Assembly: GCA_937872185.1 (NCBI GenBank)
Contig: CALMQN010000131.1
Span: 1-10,713, forward strand
Direction of reading: 5' to 3'
DNA length: 10,713 bases
From: an uncultured bacterium
Lineage (GTDB): Bacteria; Patescibacteriota; Saccharimonadia; Saccharimonadales; Saccharimonadaceae
Shown piece by piece: positions 5,491 to 10,713 of this stretch. The translations under genes and the position numbers were made by a program. Each line of letters opens with the position of its first letter. The stretch's first letter is position 1. The notes under the pieces were generated by a model that ran no database searches, was not told where the DNA came from, and saw only the letters and a program-made list of their open reading frames with translations.

Positions 5491-6366
5491 ATGAGCAATG
5501 ATGAGTTTCAGGATTTGGTGTGGCAAAAAGGCCGCGAGCTGTACCGCGACATGCCCTGGCGCAACACCGACAACCCGTACTTGGTCATGGTCAGTGAGCT
5601 GATGCTCCAACAGACACAGGTTGACAGGGTGATTCCGAAATATAACGAATTTATATTGCGTTATCCCGACGTATACAGCCTTGCAACAGCACCACTTGCA
5701 GATATACTTGGCATCTGGAACGGCCTTGGCTACAATCGTCGTGCTAAGTTTTTGCACGATAGCGCGGTCAAGATTGTGTCAGATTTTGACGGCAAAGTTC
5801 CGTCGACTGTCGAAAGTCTGATGAGTCTTCCGGGCATTGGTCCAAATACCGCAGCCGCCATCGCCGCATATGCGTTTAATCAACCTGTCGGATTTATCGA
5901 AACGAATATCCGAACCGTTTATTTTCAGCACTTCTTTGCCGATTCGCATCTAGTGACGGACGACGAACTGCGACGAGTTGTCTTTGAGACAATACCTGTG
6001 TTTGAAAAGGGAAAAGAGCAGCCCGATGGTCGGATTGACCCCGACCCCGGCGCGATGAGAAAAACCGTAGGTTTGTCTCATGTCCGGTATTGGTTTTGGG
6101 CCTTGATGGACTACGGGGCGTATCTCAAAAAACAAGGATCTGGGCGGATTGACAAAAGCGCCCATTATAAAAAGCAGTCACCATTAAAAGGCAGCGCGCG
6201 TGAGGTACGCGGCCAGATTATCCGCGTCCTGACGAAAGGTACCATGACGCAGGCCGAGTTGATCGACGAGATTATTGCAGATGATCGATACCAGCCGGCA
6301 CTAGCTGCACTTATCAAAGAGGGCCTGGTCATTCAAACTGGCGATAAACTTCATTTGACCAAATAG
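5491..6366 (+). CDS. mutY: MutY-like A/G-specific adenine glycosylase, without Fe-S cluster
   Basis: An HhH-GPD glycosylase of 291 residues. MutY features are PWRNTDNPY (22-30), SELMLQQTQV (35-44) with catalytic-type Glu36, GIWNGLGYNRRA (74-85) and the hairpin LPGIGPNTAAAIAAYAF (113-129). By family it removes A opposite 8-oxoguanine. Three departures are visible. The position of the essential Asp (LDGNVKRV in E. coli) reads FIETNIRTV, placing Glu137 there. The protein has no cysteine at all, so the usual C-terminal [4Fe-4S] cluster is impossible. In place of the Nudix-like 8-oxoG-sensing domain, the last 65 residues (from REVRGQIIRVL to LVIQTGDKLHLTK) look like a winged helix. A related specificity is therefore possible. 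An in-frame ATG at 5461 would overlap msrA; 5491 is preferred because a -10 box ends exactly 6 nt before it. Confidence 0.87.
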   Translation: MSNDEFQDLVWQKGRELYRDMPWRNTDNPYLVMVSELMLQQTQVDRVIPKYNEFILRYPDVYSLATAPLADILGIWNGLGYNRRAKFLHDSAVKIVSDFDGKVPSTVESLMSLPGIGPNTAAAIAAYAFNQPVGFIETNIRTVYFQHFFADSHLVTDDELRRVVFETIPVFEKGKEQPDGRIDPDPGAMRKTVGLSHVRYWFWALMDYGAYLKKQGSGRIDKSAHYKKQSPLKGSAREVRGQIIRVLTKGTMTQAELIDEIIADDRYQPALAALIKEGLVIQTGDKLHLTK

Positions 6367-6384
6367 CCCCTGTCGTTAGATAAT
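6355..6384 (+). promoter_or_regulatory. Promoter for the secreted-protein gene (-35 and -10)
   Basis: TTGACC at 6355-6360, within the last codons of mutY, and GATAAT at 6379-6384 are separated by 18 bp, a good sigma70-type arrangement. The -10 ends 7 nt before the ATG at 6392, so the transcript would begin at or within a base of the start codon. The AGGAA between them lies too close to the ATG to be a normal ribosome binding site. Confidence 0.6.
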
Positions 6385-6391
6385 AGGAACA

Positions 6392-6934
6392 ATGAATACA
6401 ACTAAACGTATTGTCGCTGCAGGCCTAGTCGCTGTCGTCTTGACGCTCATCGGGGTGCTTGGTGTTGCCCATGCGCAATCCGCGCCGATGACTGATGATC
6501 AAATTACGCGTATTAAAGCAAACTGCACCAGCGCTAAAAACACGCTGAATCAGCTGCACGCCAGTGATGCATTACTGCGCGTCAACAGGGGGCAGATATA
6601 CGAATCAATGTCGACCAAACTGATGATCCGTTTTAACGACCGCGTGTCGAGCAACCGCCTGAACGCAGACGATTTGGTGACAGTGACGCAGACGTATACT
6701 GCCACCTTAACGACTTTCCGCTTGGATTATCAGGCATACGAAGAGCAGCTCTCGAAGGCGCTTAATATCGATTGCTCGAAAGAACCAGTCGCGTTTTATG
6801 ACGCGGTCGCCAGTAGCCGTACGAAGCGGACGCAGGTACATACGGATGTCGTCAAATTGCACCAGCACATCGATGACTACAAATTAACCGTCGATAGTTT
6901 TGAACTAGCGTTTAACGCGAAAGGTACCAACTAA
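6392..6934 (+). CDS. Secreted helical protein of unknown function
   Basis: The 180-residue protein has a classic Sec signal peptide: KR at 5-6, a hydrophobic core at about 7-25, and a likely cleavage after AHA (26-28). The mature part is polar and predicted almost entirely helical, with heptad-like runs such as IKANCTSAKNTLNQLH and LTTFRLDYQAYEEQLSKAL, consistent with a small helical bundle or coiled coil. It has two cysteines, Cys45 and Cys128, which could form a disulfide after export; a DsbA-like enzyme is encoded at the left edge. I do not recognise the family. It is the first gene of a two-gene unit: its stop TAA shares a base with the next ATG. A soluble extracytoplasmic partner for the next protein is the simplest reading, by context only. 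Confidence 0.8.
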   Translation: MNTTKRIVAAGLVAVVLTLIGVLGVAHAQSAPMTDDQITRIKANCTSAKNTLNQLHASDALLRVNRGQIYESMSTKLMIRFNDRVSSNRLNADDLVTVTQTYTATLTTFRLDYQAYEEQLSKALNIDCSKEPVAFYDAVASSRTKRTQVHTDVVKLHQHIDDYKLTVDSFELAFNAKGTN

Positions 6935-7308
6935 TGGACGATCATACGACCGATGAAGCAGCTGACCTGACATTTTGGGGCAGACACCGTGTGATGCTGA
7001 TGATTGGCCTCAGTATTGTGGTTGCAATGATGCTGGTTGGTGTTAGCCTAGCGCTCTACGCTAGCAGTGGCGCCGCGCAGCTCGATCTTAGTCGTCCAGG
7101 GTATCGTGCAGTGAGCGATCAAGCTGAAAACGGTGATGGCGGTTTTGAAAACTATTCAGCATCGGGCACAATCGATCAAAAATCAATTAATGAATTTCAA
7201 TCGATTTACGATAAACAGGCGACCAAGGCAAGGGCAGTCGATGCGTTTAGCGGTGATCCGCTCAACCCCGACGCGCTAGAAATCAGCGCGCAAACTACGA
7301 CCGAATAG
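6934..7308 (+). CDS. Single-pass membrane protein of unknown function
   Basis: The 124-residue protein has an acidic N-terminus (about 19 residues), one strong membrane helix (about 20-42, after the basic WGRHR), and a polar extracytoplasmic tail of about 80 residues. The charge pattern places the N-terminus inside. The segment after the helix, SSGAAQLDLSRPGYRAV, looks like a defined motif, but I cannot assign a family. A Gly/Asn/Asp-rich stretch and a Ser/Thr/Glu-rich end follow, suggesting a flexible exposed tail. There is no cysteine. The start codon overlaps the upstream stop (TAATG), with GAAAGG 9 nt before it as a modest Shine-Dalgarno, so the two proteins are probably made together. 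The gene ends one base from the opposing gene at 7310. Confidence 0.75.
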   Translation: MDDHTTDEAADLTFWGRHRVMLMIGLSIVVAMMLVGVSLALYASSGAAQLDLSRPGYRAVSDQAENGDGGFENYSASGTIDQKSINEFQSIYDKQATKARAVDAFSGDPLNPDALEISAQTTTE

Positions 7309-7309
7309 G

Positions 7310-7579
7310 TCAGGCTGCTTCAAGCAGCTGGTCGCCGTACATCTGCAAAAACAGCTGCGCATCTTCGTTATACTGAAAATCCTCGATCGTAACGATGGGT
7401 TGCTTTCGATCTTCTTCCCACTGAATCGTCACGCCCGCCATGACCTCGACGCTATCGTTGATTGCTCCAGATCGTTTCAAGAAGTTAAAAAAGAATGGAT
7501 TAATCACGGTATATTCGTCTTTCGTGTTAAAGCTATTTTGCTCAAAATTATTTACTGACTCACGTTTATTAATATTCAC
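7310..7579 (-). CDS. Small acidic hypothetical protein (89 aa)
   Basis: The reading frame is open further upstream (to 7651), but the GTG at 7579-7577 is chosen because a perfect AAGGAGG lies 7 nt before it and the upstream part overlaps a promoter. The protein starts NINKRES, is rich in Asn, Glu and Asp, and has no signal peptide, membrane helix or cysteine. The middle (DEYTVINPFFFNFLKRSGAI) is aromatic and hydrophobic. The second half (VEVMAGVTIQWEEDR, PIVTIEDFQY) looks like beta strands and the end (AQLFLQMYGDQLLEAA) is an amphipathic helix, so a small folded cytoplasmic protein is likely. I recognise no family. It diverges from the winged-helix/Nudix gene, which might regulate it; that is inference. 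It has the strongest Shine-Dalgarno in the window. Confidence 0.65.
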   Translation of the reverse strand: MNINKRESVNNFEQNSFNTKDEYTVINPFFFNFLKRSGAINDSVEVMAGVTIQWEEDRKQPIVTIEDFQYNEDAQLFLQMYGDQLLEAA

Positions 7580-7586
7580 TTCTGTT

Positions 7587-7593
7587 CCTCCTT
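7587..7593 (-). promoter_or_regulatory. Shine-Dalgarno of the 89-aa gene
   Basis: AAGGAGG on the minus strand, 7 nt before the GTG at 7579. It is the best match to the anti-Shine-Dalgarno sequence in the window and decides the GTG start over upstream in-frame codons. Confidence 0.75.
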
Positions 7594-7610
7594 CGCGTTG
7601 ATAACTGATG

Positions 7611-7640
7611 ACATTAGCATCGTATCGTGATACCATGCAA
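7611..7640 (-). promoter_or_regulatory. Promoter for the 89-aa gene
   Basis: The minus strand carries TTGCAT (7640-7635), an 18-bp spacer, then TAATGT (7616-7611) preceded by TGC, an extended -10. The start site would be near 7604, giving a leader of about 25 nt that contains the Shine-Dalgarno. It shares the gap with the promoter of the divergent winged-helix/Nudix gene. Confidence 0.4.
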
Positions 7641-7652
7641 CTGAATAGCAAG

Positions 7653-7658
7653 TATAAT
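7653..7658 (+). promoter_or_regulatory. -10 box for the winged-helix/Nudix gene
   Basis: A perfect TATAAT lies 11 nt before the ATG at 7670. The predicted start (about 7665-7666) leaves a leader of only about 4 nt, with no Shine-Dalgarno. No convincing -35 or TGn extension is seen. Confidence 0.5.
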
Positions 7659-7669
7659 TTGAGTCAAAT

Positions 7670-8344
7670 ATGATTGAGTCGCATGAAATAAATCATCACA
7701 TTCAAAAACACATTATCAGTGTGCTTTTATACAGTGAATTTGCACGCTTTCGTGATTTGCGTCCGTCAAAAACCGACACGAACTTATTTACGTATCATCT
7801 GCAAGTCTTAATCAAAGCAGGCTTTGTGAACAAATCCGAGCAAGGCTATGGTCTTAGCCAGACAGGTCTGCAATATGTTGACCGCGTTAGTACCGAAAAG
7901 ATGGTAGTTCGCAGCCAACCTAAGATAATTAGTATGTTGTTGATTCAAAATAGCGGCGGCGACGTGCTGCTGCAAAAACGCAACAAACAGCCATATATTA
8001 ACGTGTGGACATTACCATACGGCAAGCTACATATTGATGATGCGACGATTATGGCGGCGGCACAGCGCGAGGCGCATGAAAAGCTTGGTATTGACGGTCA
8101 GCCGATGACACATGTGGGTGATGCCTATATTCGCGTCCACGGCCAGTCATCCTTACTTTCGACAACCTTGTCTCATATATTTCGGTTTAATAAAGATGAC
8201 ATTGTGATCACAGATAATCTGCAGTGGGTGCAGCCACACAAACTGACACAGTATCGGTTGGCTCCCGCTGTTGAATCGATCGTTGCTCGTAGTTTTTTTA
8301 ACGATGCCTATTTTTTCGAAGAATATGACGAAACGTGGGCTTAG
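7670..8344 (+). CDS. Winged-helix / Nudix-domain fusion protein, degenerate Nudix box
   Basis: The 224-residue protein has two domains. Residues about 9-75 look like a winged helix: helical HIQKHIISVLLYSEFARFRDL, a recognition-type helix NLFTYHLQVLIKAGFV, and a wing ending in GYGLSQTGLQYVDR. Residues about 85-215 are a Nudix fold: IISMLLIQNSGGDVLLQKRN, then VWTLPYGKLHI and the box region ending in QREAHEKLGI (132-141). Against the consensus GX5EX7REUXEEXGU, the first Glu is replaced (Ala125, with Asp next to it) and the second Glu of the EE pair is Lys138. Glu134 and Glu137 remain. Catalysis may be weak or absent, which favours a ligand-sensing regulator like NrtR, although NrtR has the domains in the opposite order. 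A working hydrolase on an unusual nucleotide is the alternative. The stop overlaps the convergent murC stop. Confidence 0.85.
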   Translation: MIESHEINHHIQKHIISVLLYSEFARFRDLRPSKTDTNLFTYHLQVLIKAGFVNKSEQGYGLSQTGLQYVDRVSTEKMVVRSQPKIISMLLIQNSGGDVLLQKRNKQPYINVWTLPYGKLHIDDATIMAAAQREAHEKLGIDGQPMTHVGDAYIRVHGQSSLLSTTLSHIFRFNKDDIVITDNLQWVQPHKLTQYRLAPAVESIVARSFFNDAYFFEEYDETWA

Positions 8345-9591
8345 CCAAGTCGGTCGCGCAACCAGCCATCGATTGCCCCTGCGCCCATGCCCAGCACTAA
8401 TTTGCCGTCCCGACGTGCCTGCTGAATCACGTCCCACAGGTCGTCATTAAACTCGGCAATGTGGACATGCTCTTGATTCGTTATCGTTTGGATTAAATCT
8501 TCGGGTGCCAGGATAGTCAAATCTGGGTCTTCACGCGACAAATAGGTCGGTAGCCAGTAGATTTCATCAGCCAGTTCAAATTGGTTGGTATAGTGGCCCA
8601 GTAACTCGTGTTGTCGAACGTTCTGGTGGGGTTGATATACCAACACAACATGGTCAGATACCTCGCGCGCTAATTGCAAGGTTGCCGCAATCTCGACGGG
8701 GTGATGGCCATAGTCGCTGTACAGATTATCAGCTAACTTTTCAAACCGGCGATCAGTCCCAGGAAAATGCGATAAGATATCGTGGATATCGTCATTCACG
8801 CCTAGGCGCCTAATGGCAGTTTCGACTAGCGTGGCGTTACGACGATTGTGGTCGCCACTCACTGCGATATTTTCATCAACGGCACTTGGGTCAAGTAGCG
8901 TTATGTTTTCTAGACCGGCAAAGGCTTCGGCGTGTTGATCATTCCAGGCGATAACGTGCTGACTTTGGGTGGCAAATTGATGGAACGCATCCAGGTAGTC
9001 GCGTTCCGTTGGAAAGGTATCGTAGTGGTCGTGATCGAGTGCGGTGATGAGTGACAGGTATGGTGAAAAATGGAGGAAGTTGCGATCAAACTCGTCACAT
9101 TCGTATACAAAATATTCGCTGGTGGGGTCAAAGTGCCCACTGGGCCCAAATTGAATGGTGGTCCCGACCGAATAGCTGACGGGGATGCCCAACTGTTGCA
9201 AGGTCCAAATCATCATGCCCGTCGTTGTCGTTTTACCGTGCGTCCCAGTCACTGCAATCAGCTTGAGGTTTTTTTCGTGAATGATGTGCGCTAACAATTC
9301 GTCGCGTTTAGCGACGCGGATGCCAAGCGACTGGGCATATAAGAGTTCGGGGTTATCCAGCGGTAGTGCCGCGGTGTAGATGAACCAATCAACGGCTTGT
9401 TCGTCGTTACTCTGTCGTAAAAAACTGCCGTCTTGTGGCCCGATATGAACAGTGATGCCGCTTGCTGTCAGCCGTTCGGTCATTAGGCCTGTTTCGAGGT
9501 CTGATCCTAGAACGCGGTGTCCAGCGTCATGGGCAATCTCGGCAAGTGGGCCCAGGCCGACGCCGCCAATCCCAGAAAAGTAGATATTCAT
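8341..9591 (-). CDS. murC: UDP-N-acetylmuramate--L-alanine ligase
   Basis: MurC adds L-alanine to UDP-MurNAc, the first amino-acid step of peptidoglycan precursor synthesis in the cytoplasm. The 416-residue protein shows all three Mur-ligase domains. The UDP-binding N-terminus carries GIGGVG (7-12) and AEIAHDAGHRVLGSD. The ATPase domain has the P-loop TGTHGKTT (115-122), YECDEFDRNFL (163-173), ALDHDHYD and SGDHNRRNA (245-253). The C-terminal domain has FPGTDRRFE (276-284), DYGHHPVEI (293-301), YQPHQNVR and GMGAGAI. It is somewhat shorter than E. coli MurC (491). Mpl is a related alternative, but gene size and the absence of a recycling context favour MurC. The ATG at 9591 is chosen because the family N-terminus (MNIYFSGIGGVG) begins there and an extended -10 ends exactly 6 nt upstream. 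Confidence 0.93.
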   Translation of the reverse strand: MNIYFSGIGGVGLGPLAEIAHDAGHRVLGSDLETGLMTERLTASGITVHIGPQDGSFLRQSNDEQAVDWFIYTAALPLDNPELLYAQSLGIRVAKRDELLAHIIHEKNLKLIAVTGTHGKTTTTGMMIWTLQQLGIPVSYSVGTTIQFGPSGHFDPTSEYFVYECDEFDRNFLHFSPYLSLITALDHDHYDTFPTERDYLDAFHQFATQSQHVIAWNDQHAEAFAGLENITLLDPSAVDENIAVSGDHNRRNATLVETAIRRLGVNDDIHDILSHFPGTDRRFEKLADNLYSDYGHHPVEIAATLQLAREVSDHVVLVYQPHQNVRQHELLGHYTNQFELADEIYWLPTYLSREDPDLTILAPEDLIQTITNQEHVHIAEFNDDLWDVIQQARRDGKLVLGMGAGAIDGWLRDRLG

Positions 9592-9597
9592 ATGACC

Positions 9598-9606
9598 AGT
9601 ATACCA
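9598..9606 (-). promoter_or_regulatory. Leaderless extended -10 promoter for murC
   Basis: The minus strand reads TGG followed by TATACT (9603-9598), an extended -10, then exactly 6 nt (GGTCAT), then ATG at 9591. A TTGCAC lies upstream with a 15-bp spacer, probably too short to matter. The arrangement is the same as at the TM2 gene, and the message would start at the A of the start codon. Confidence 0.65.
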
Positions 9607-9628
9607 CTTGCTACTAGGGTGCAACCTG

Positions 9629-9637
9629 TGGTCTAAT
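9629..9637 (+). promoter_or_regulatory. Possible extended -10 for the transporter gene
   Basis: TGG followed by TCTAAT is the best -10 candidate in the 71-bp gap between murC and the transporter. It would give a leader of about 19 nt. No Shine-Dalgarno is visible before the ATG at 9663, so the assignment is weak. Confidence 0.3.
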
Positions 9638-9662
9638 AGAGAAAAGCCTAAACACAAACACT

Positions 9663-10713
9663 ATGTTAAAAAATATTATTTACAGCTTACTCGAAAAACG
9701 CCATTTTTGGCGCTATGCGTCATTTTCCGAAATTGCCGAGCTATATGCATCACGCACGCTGCGTACGGCTGCTATTCACCTGGCATCGGGCTTCGCATCG
9801 GTGTATCTGTATCAGGAAGGCTATGGGTTACCATGGATCATCAGCTTTTGGCTACTCTATTTTACCCTCAAGATCCCTTTTACATTTTTTGCGGGACACC
9901 TCGCTGCTTGGTTTGGTCCTAAACACGGCATTTTGTTTAGCAATCTGCTGTCGATACCCGCCATGGCGGTCTTTGGATTCGTGCCAGAGTTAGGTGTCTG
10001 GGCGATTATTATCTGGGGTATTCTGACGTGCCTGTCGTCAAGTATTTACCAGCTGTGTTACACGATTGATTTTTCGAAGGTAAAAGACGCTAAGCATGCT
10101 GGTAAAGAAATTGCCTTTATGAATATCCTAGACAAAATTGCCGTTGGTACCACGCCACTTCTCGGTGGTGTGATCGCTCTGTTTTTCGGTCCGCAAGTGG
10201 TCATGTGGGTTGCGGCGGTGTTTTATGCAGTTGCCGCCTTGCCACTATTACTTACGATCGAGCCGCTGCACATTTATCAAAGACTCATGTACCGCGGGTT
10301 TCGTTGGAGCCTTGCGCTTAAAAGCATCCTATCGCAAGTGGGGATAGGTTTTGATGTTGTGACAACAGGTACGGCGTGGAACCTTTTCATTGCCATCGCG
10401 ATTTTTCCGAACGAGGGCGATGACGCGTATGTCATGCTGGGTGCGCTGTCATCGGTCACGATTGTCGCGGCCATCGCTGCGTCGTATACATACGGTAAGC
10501 TGATTGATCGCCGGCAAGGTGGGCGACTATTGCGCTATAGCGTGATTGGCAATGCCCTGGTCCATGCCTCGCGGCCCTTTGCTGTGACGCCGGCATCGAT
10601 TGTCGGTACCAATATCACCAACGAGGTGGCCACGATGGGATACACCATGGCCTATACGCGCGGCCTGTTTGATACAGCTGACATATCAGGGCACCGCATC
10701 CTGTACCTGGTAC
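9663..10713 (+). CDS. MFS-type membrane transporter (C-terminus beyond window)
   Basis: An uninterrupted frame from the ATG at 9663 runs 350 codons off the right edge. After a short amphipathic N-terminus (LKNIIYSLLEKRHFWRYASFSEIAEL) the protein alternates hydrophobic segments and short loops: about 8-9 membrane helices are visible, for example SVYLYQEGYGLPWIISFWLLYF, GILFSNLLSIPAMAVFGFV, VWAIIIWGILTCLSS and VVMWVAAVFYAVAALPLLLTI. FAGHLAAWFGPKHGI sits where the MFS loop 2-3 motif (GxLaDrfGrrr) belongs, with Asp replaced by Ala. A central loop (EPLHIYQRLMYRGFRW) separates two six-helix halves, and GKLIDRRQGGRLLRYSVIGNAL repeats the motif in the second half. The substrate cannot be told. It diverges from murC, so a cell-envelope link is possible but unproven. 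Confidence 0.8.
   Translation, partial: MLKNIIYSLLEKRHFWRYASFSEIAELYASRTLRTAAIHLASGFASVYLYQEGYGLPWIISFWLLYFTLKIPFTFFAGHLAAWFGPKHGILFSNLLSIPAMAVFGFVPELGVWAIIIWGILTCLSSSIYQLCYTIDFSKVKDAKHAGKEIAFMNILDKIAVGTTPLLGGVIALFFGPQVVMWVAAVFYAVAALPLLLTIEPLHIYQRLMYRGFRWSLALKSILSQVGIGFDVVTTGTAWNLFIAIAIFPNEGDDAYVMLGALSSVTIVAAIAASYTYGKLIDRRQGGRLLRYSVIGNALVHASRPFAVTPASIVGTNITNEVATMGYTMAYTRGLFDTADISGHRILYLV

Noticed and set aside
7314..7328. GCTGC-TTCAA-GCAGC hairpin just after the stop at 7308, as a terminator
   Set aside because: The stem is only 5 bp and no T-run follows on either strand. It also codes for the last residues (LLEAA) of the opposing 89-aa gene, which explains it without termination.
7580..7651. 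Longer 113-residue version of the gene at 7310
   Set aside because: The extra 24 residues overlap the leader, Shine-Dalgarno and predicted promoter of the gene. The GTG with a perfect ribosome binding site is better.
9608..9993. Plus-strand frames of about 100 residues at the transporter start
   Set aside because: They are out-of-frame shadows of the transporter that begins at 9663; only that frame stays open to the window end and shows membrane helices.
1..10713. Alternative genetic code (UGA as Gly or Trp), as in some other CPR bacteria
   Set aside because: TGA is a clean stop for the gene at 7310-7579, and no gene is interrupted by in-frame TGA at a conserved position.
1..10713. CRISPR array, tRNA, IS element or prophage
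   Set aside because: No spaced direct repeats, cloverleaf-like segments, terminal inverted repeats or transposase/integrase motifs were seen.

Overview
The window is a compact bacterial chromosome segment with a mid-range GC content. It probably comes from Candidatus Saccharibacteria (TM7) or a related Patescibacteria/CPR lineage. This is inferred from the gene set (archaeal-type AspRS, cysteine-free MutY, TM2 protein, winged-helix/Nudix protein, small secreted lineage proteins), very small intergenic spaces, and -10 boxes placed directly in front of ATG codons. The genetic code looks standard: TAA, TAG and TGA all serve as stops, and no gene needs UGA read as an amino acid. There is no rRNA, tRNA, CRISPR array, insertion sequence or phage gene. 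Nearly every base is in or beside a gene.

Layout. (1) 1-450, minus: the N-terminal part of a membrane-anchored DsbA-like thiol oxidoreductase with a CPGC site, cut by the window edge. (2) 523-3674, plus: a CBS-pair membrane protein, an archaeal-type aspartyl-tRNA synthetase, a possible 64-residue small protein, and a TM2-domain membrane protein with a pentapeptide-like tail. (3) 5470 down to 3655, minus: an apparent operon of msrA, a metallo-beta-lactamase-fold hydrolase and an HhH-GPD alkylbase DNA glycosylase. (4) 5491-7308, plus: an unusual MutY-like glycosylase, then a secreted helical protein and a coupled single-pass membrane protein. (5) 7579-7310, minus: a small acidic protein with a strong Shine-Dalgarno. 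(6) 7670-8344, plus: a winged-helix/Nudix fusion. (7) 9591-8341, minus: murC. (8) 9663 to the right edge, plus: an MFS-type transporter, truncated.

How it works together. The msrA-MBL-glycosylase operon and mutY diverge from a 20-bp gap. One 8-bp element there provides a -10 box on each strand, and each box lies exactly 6 nt from its ATG. Methionine-sulfoxide repair, alkylated-base excision and a MutY-type base excision enzyme may therefore share one symmetric, bidirectional, leaderless promoter. The same arrangement (an extended -10, then 6 nt, then ATG) recurs at murC and the TM2 gene. Near variants precede several other first genes. Some other genes (dsbA-like, the MBL gene, the 89-aa gene) carry clear Shine-Dalgarno sequences instead. 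All family assignments come from reading motifs; no database search was possible.
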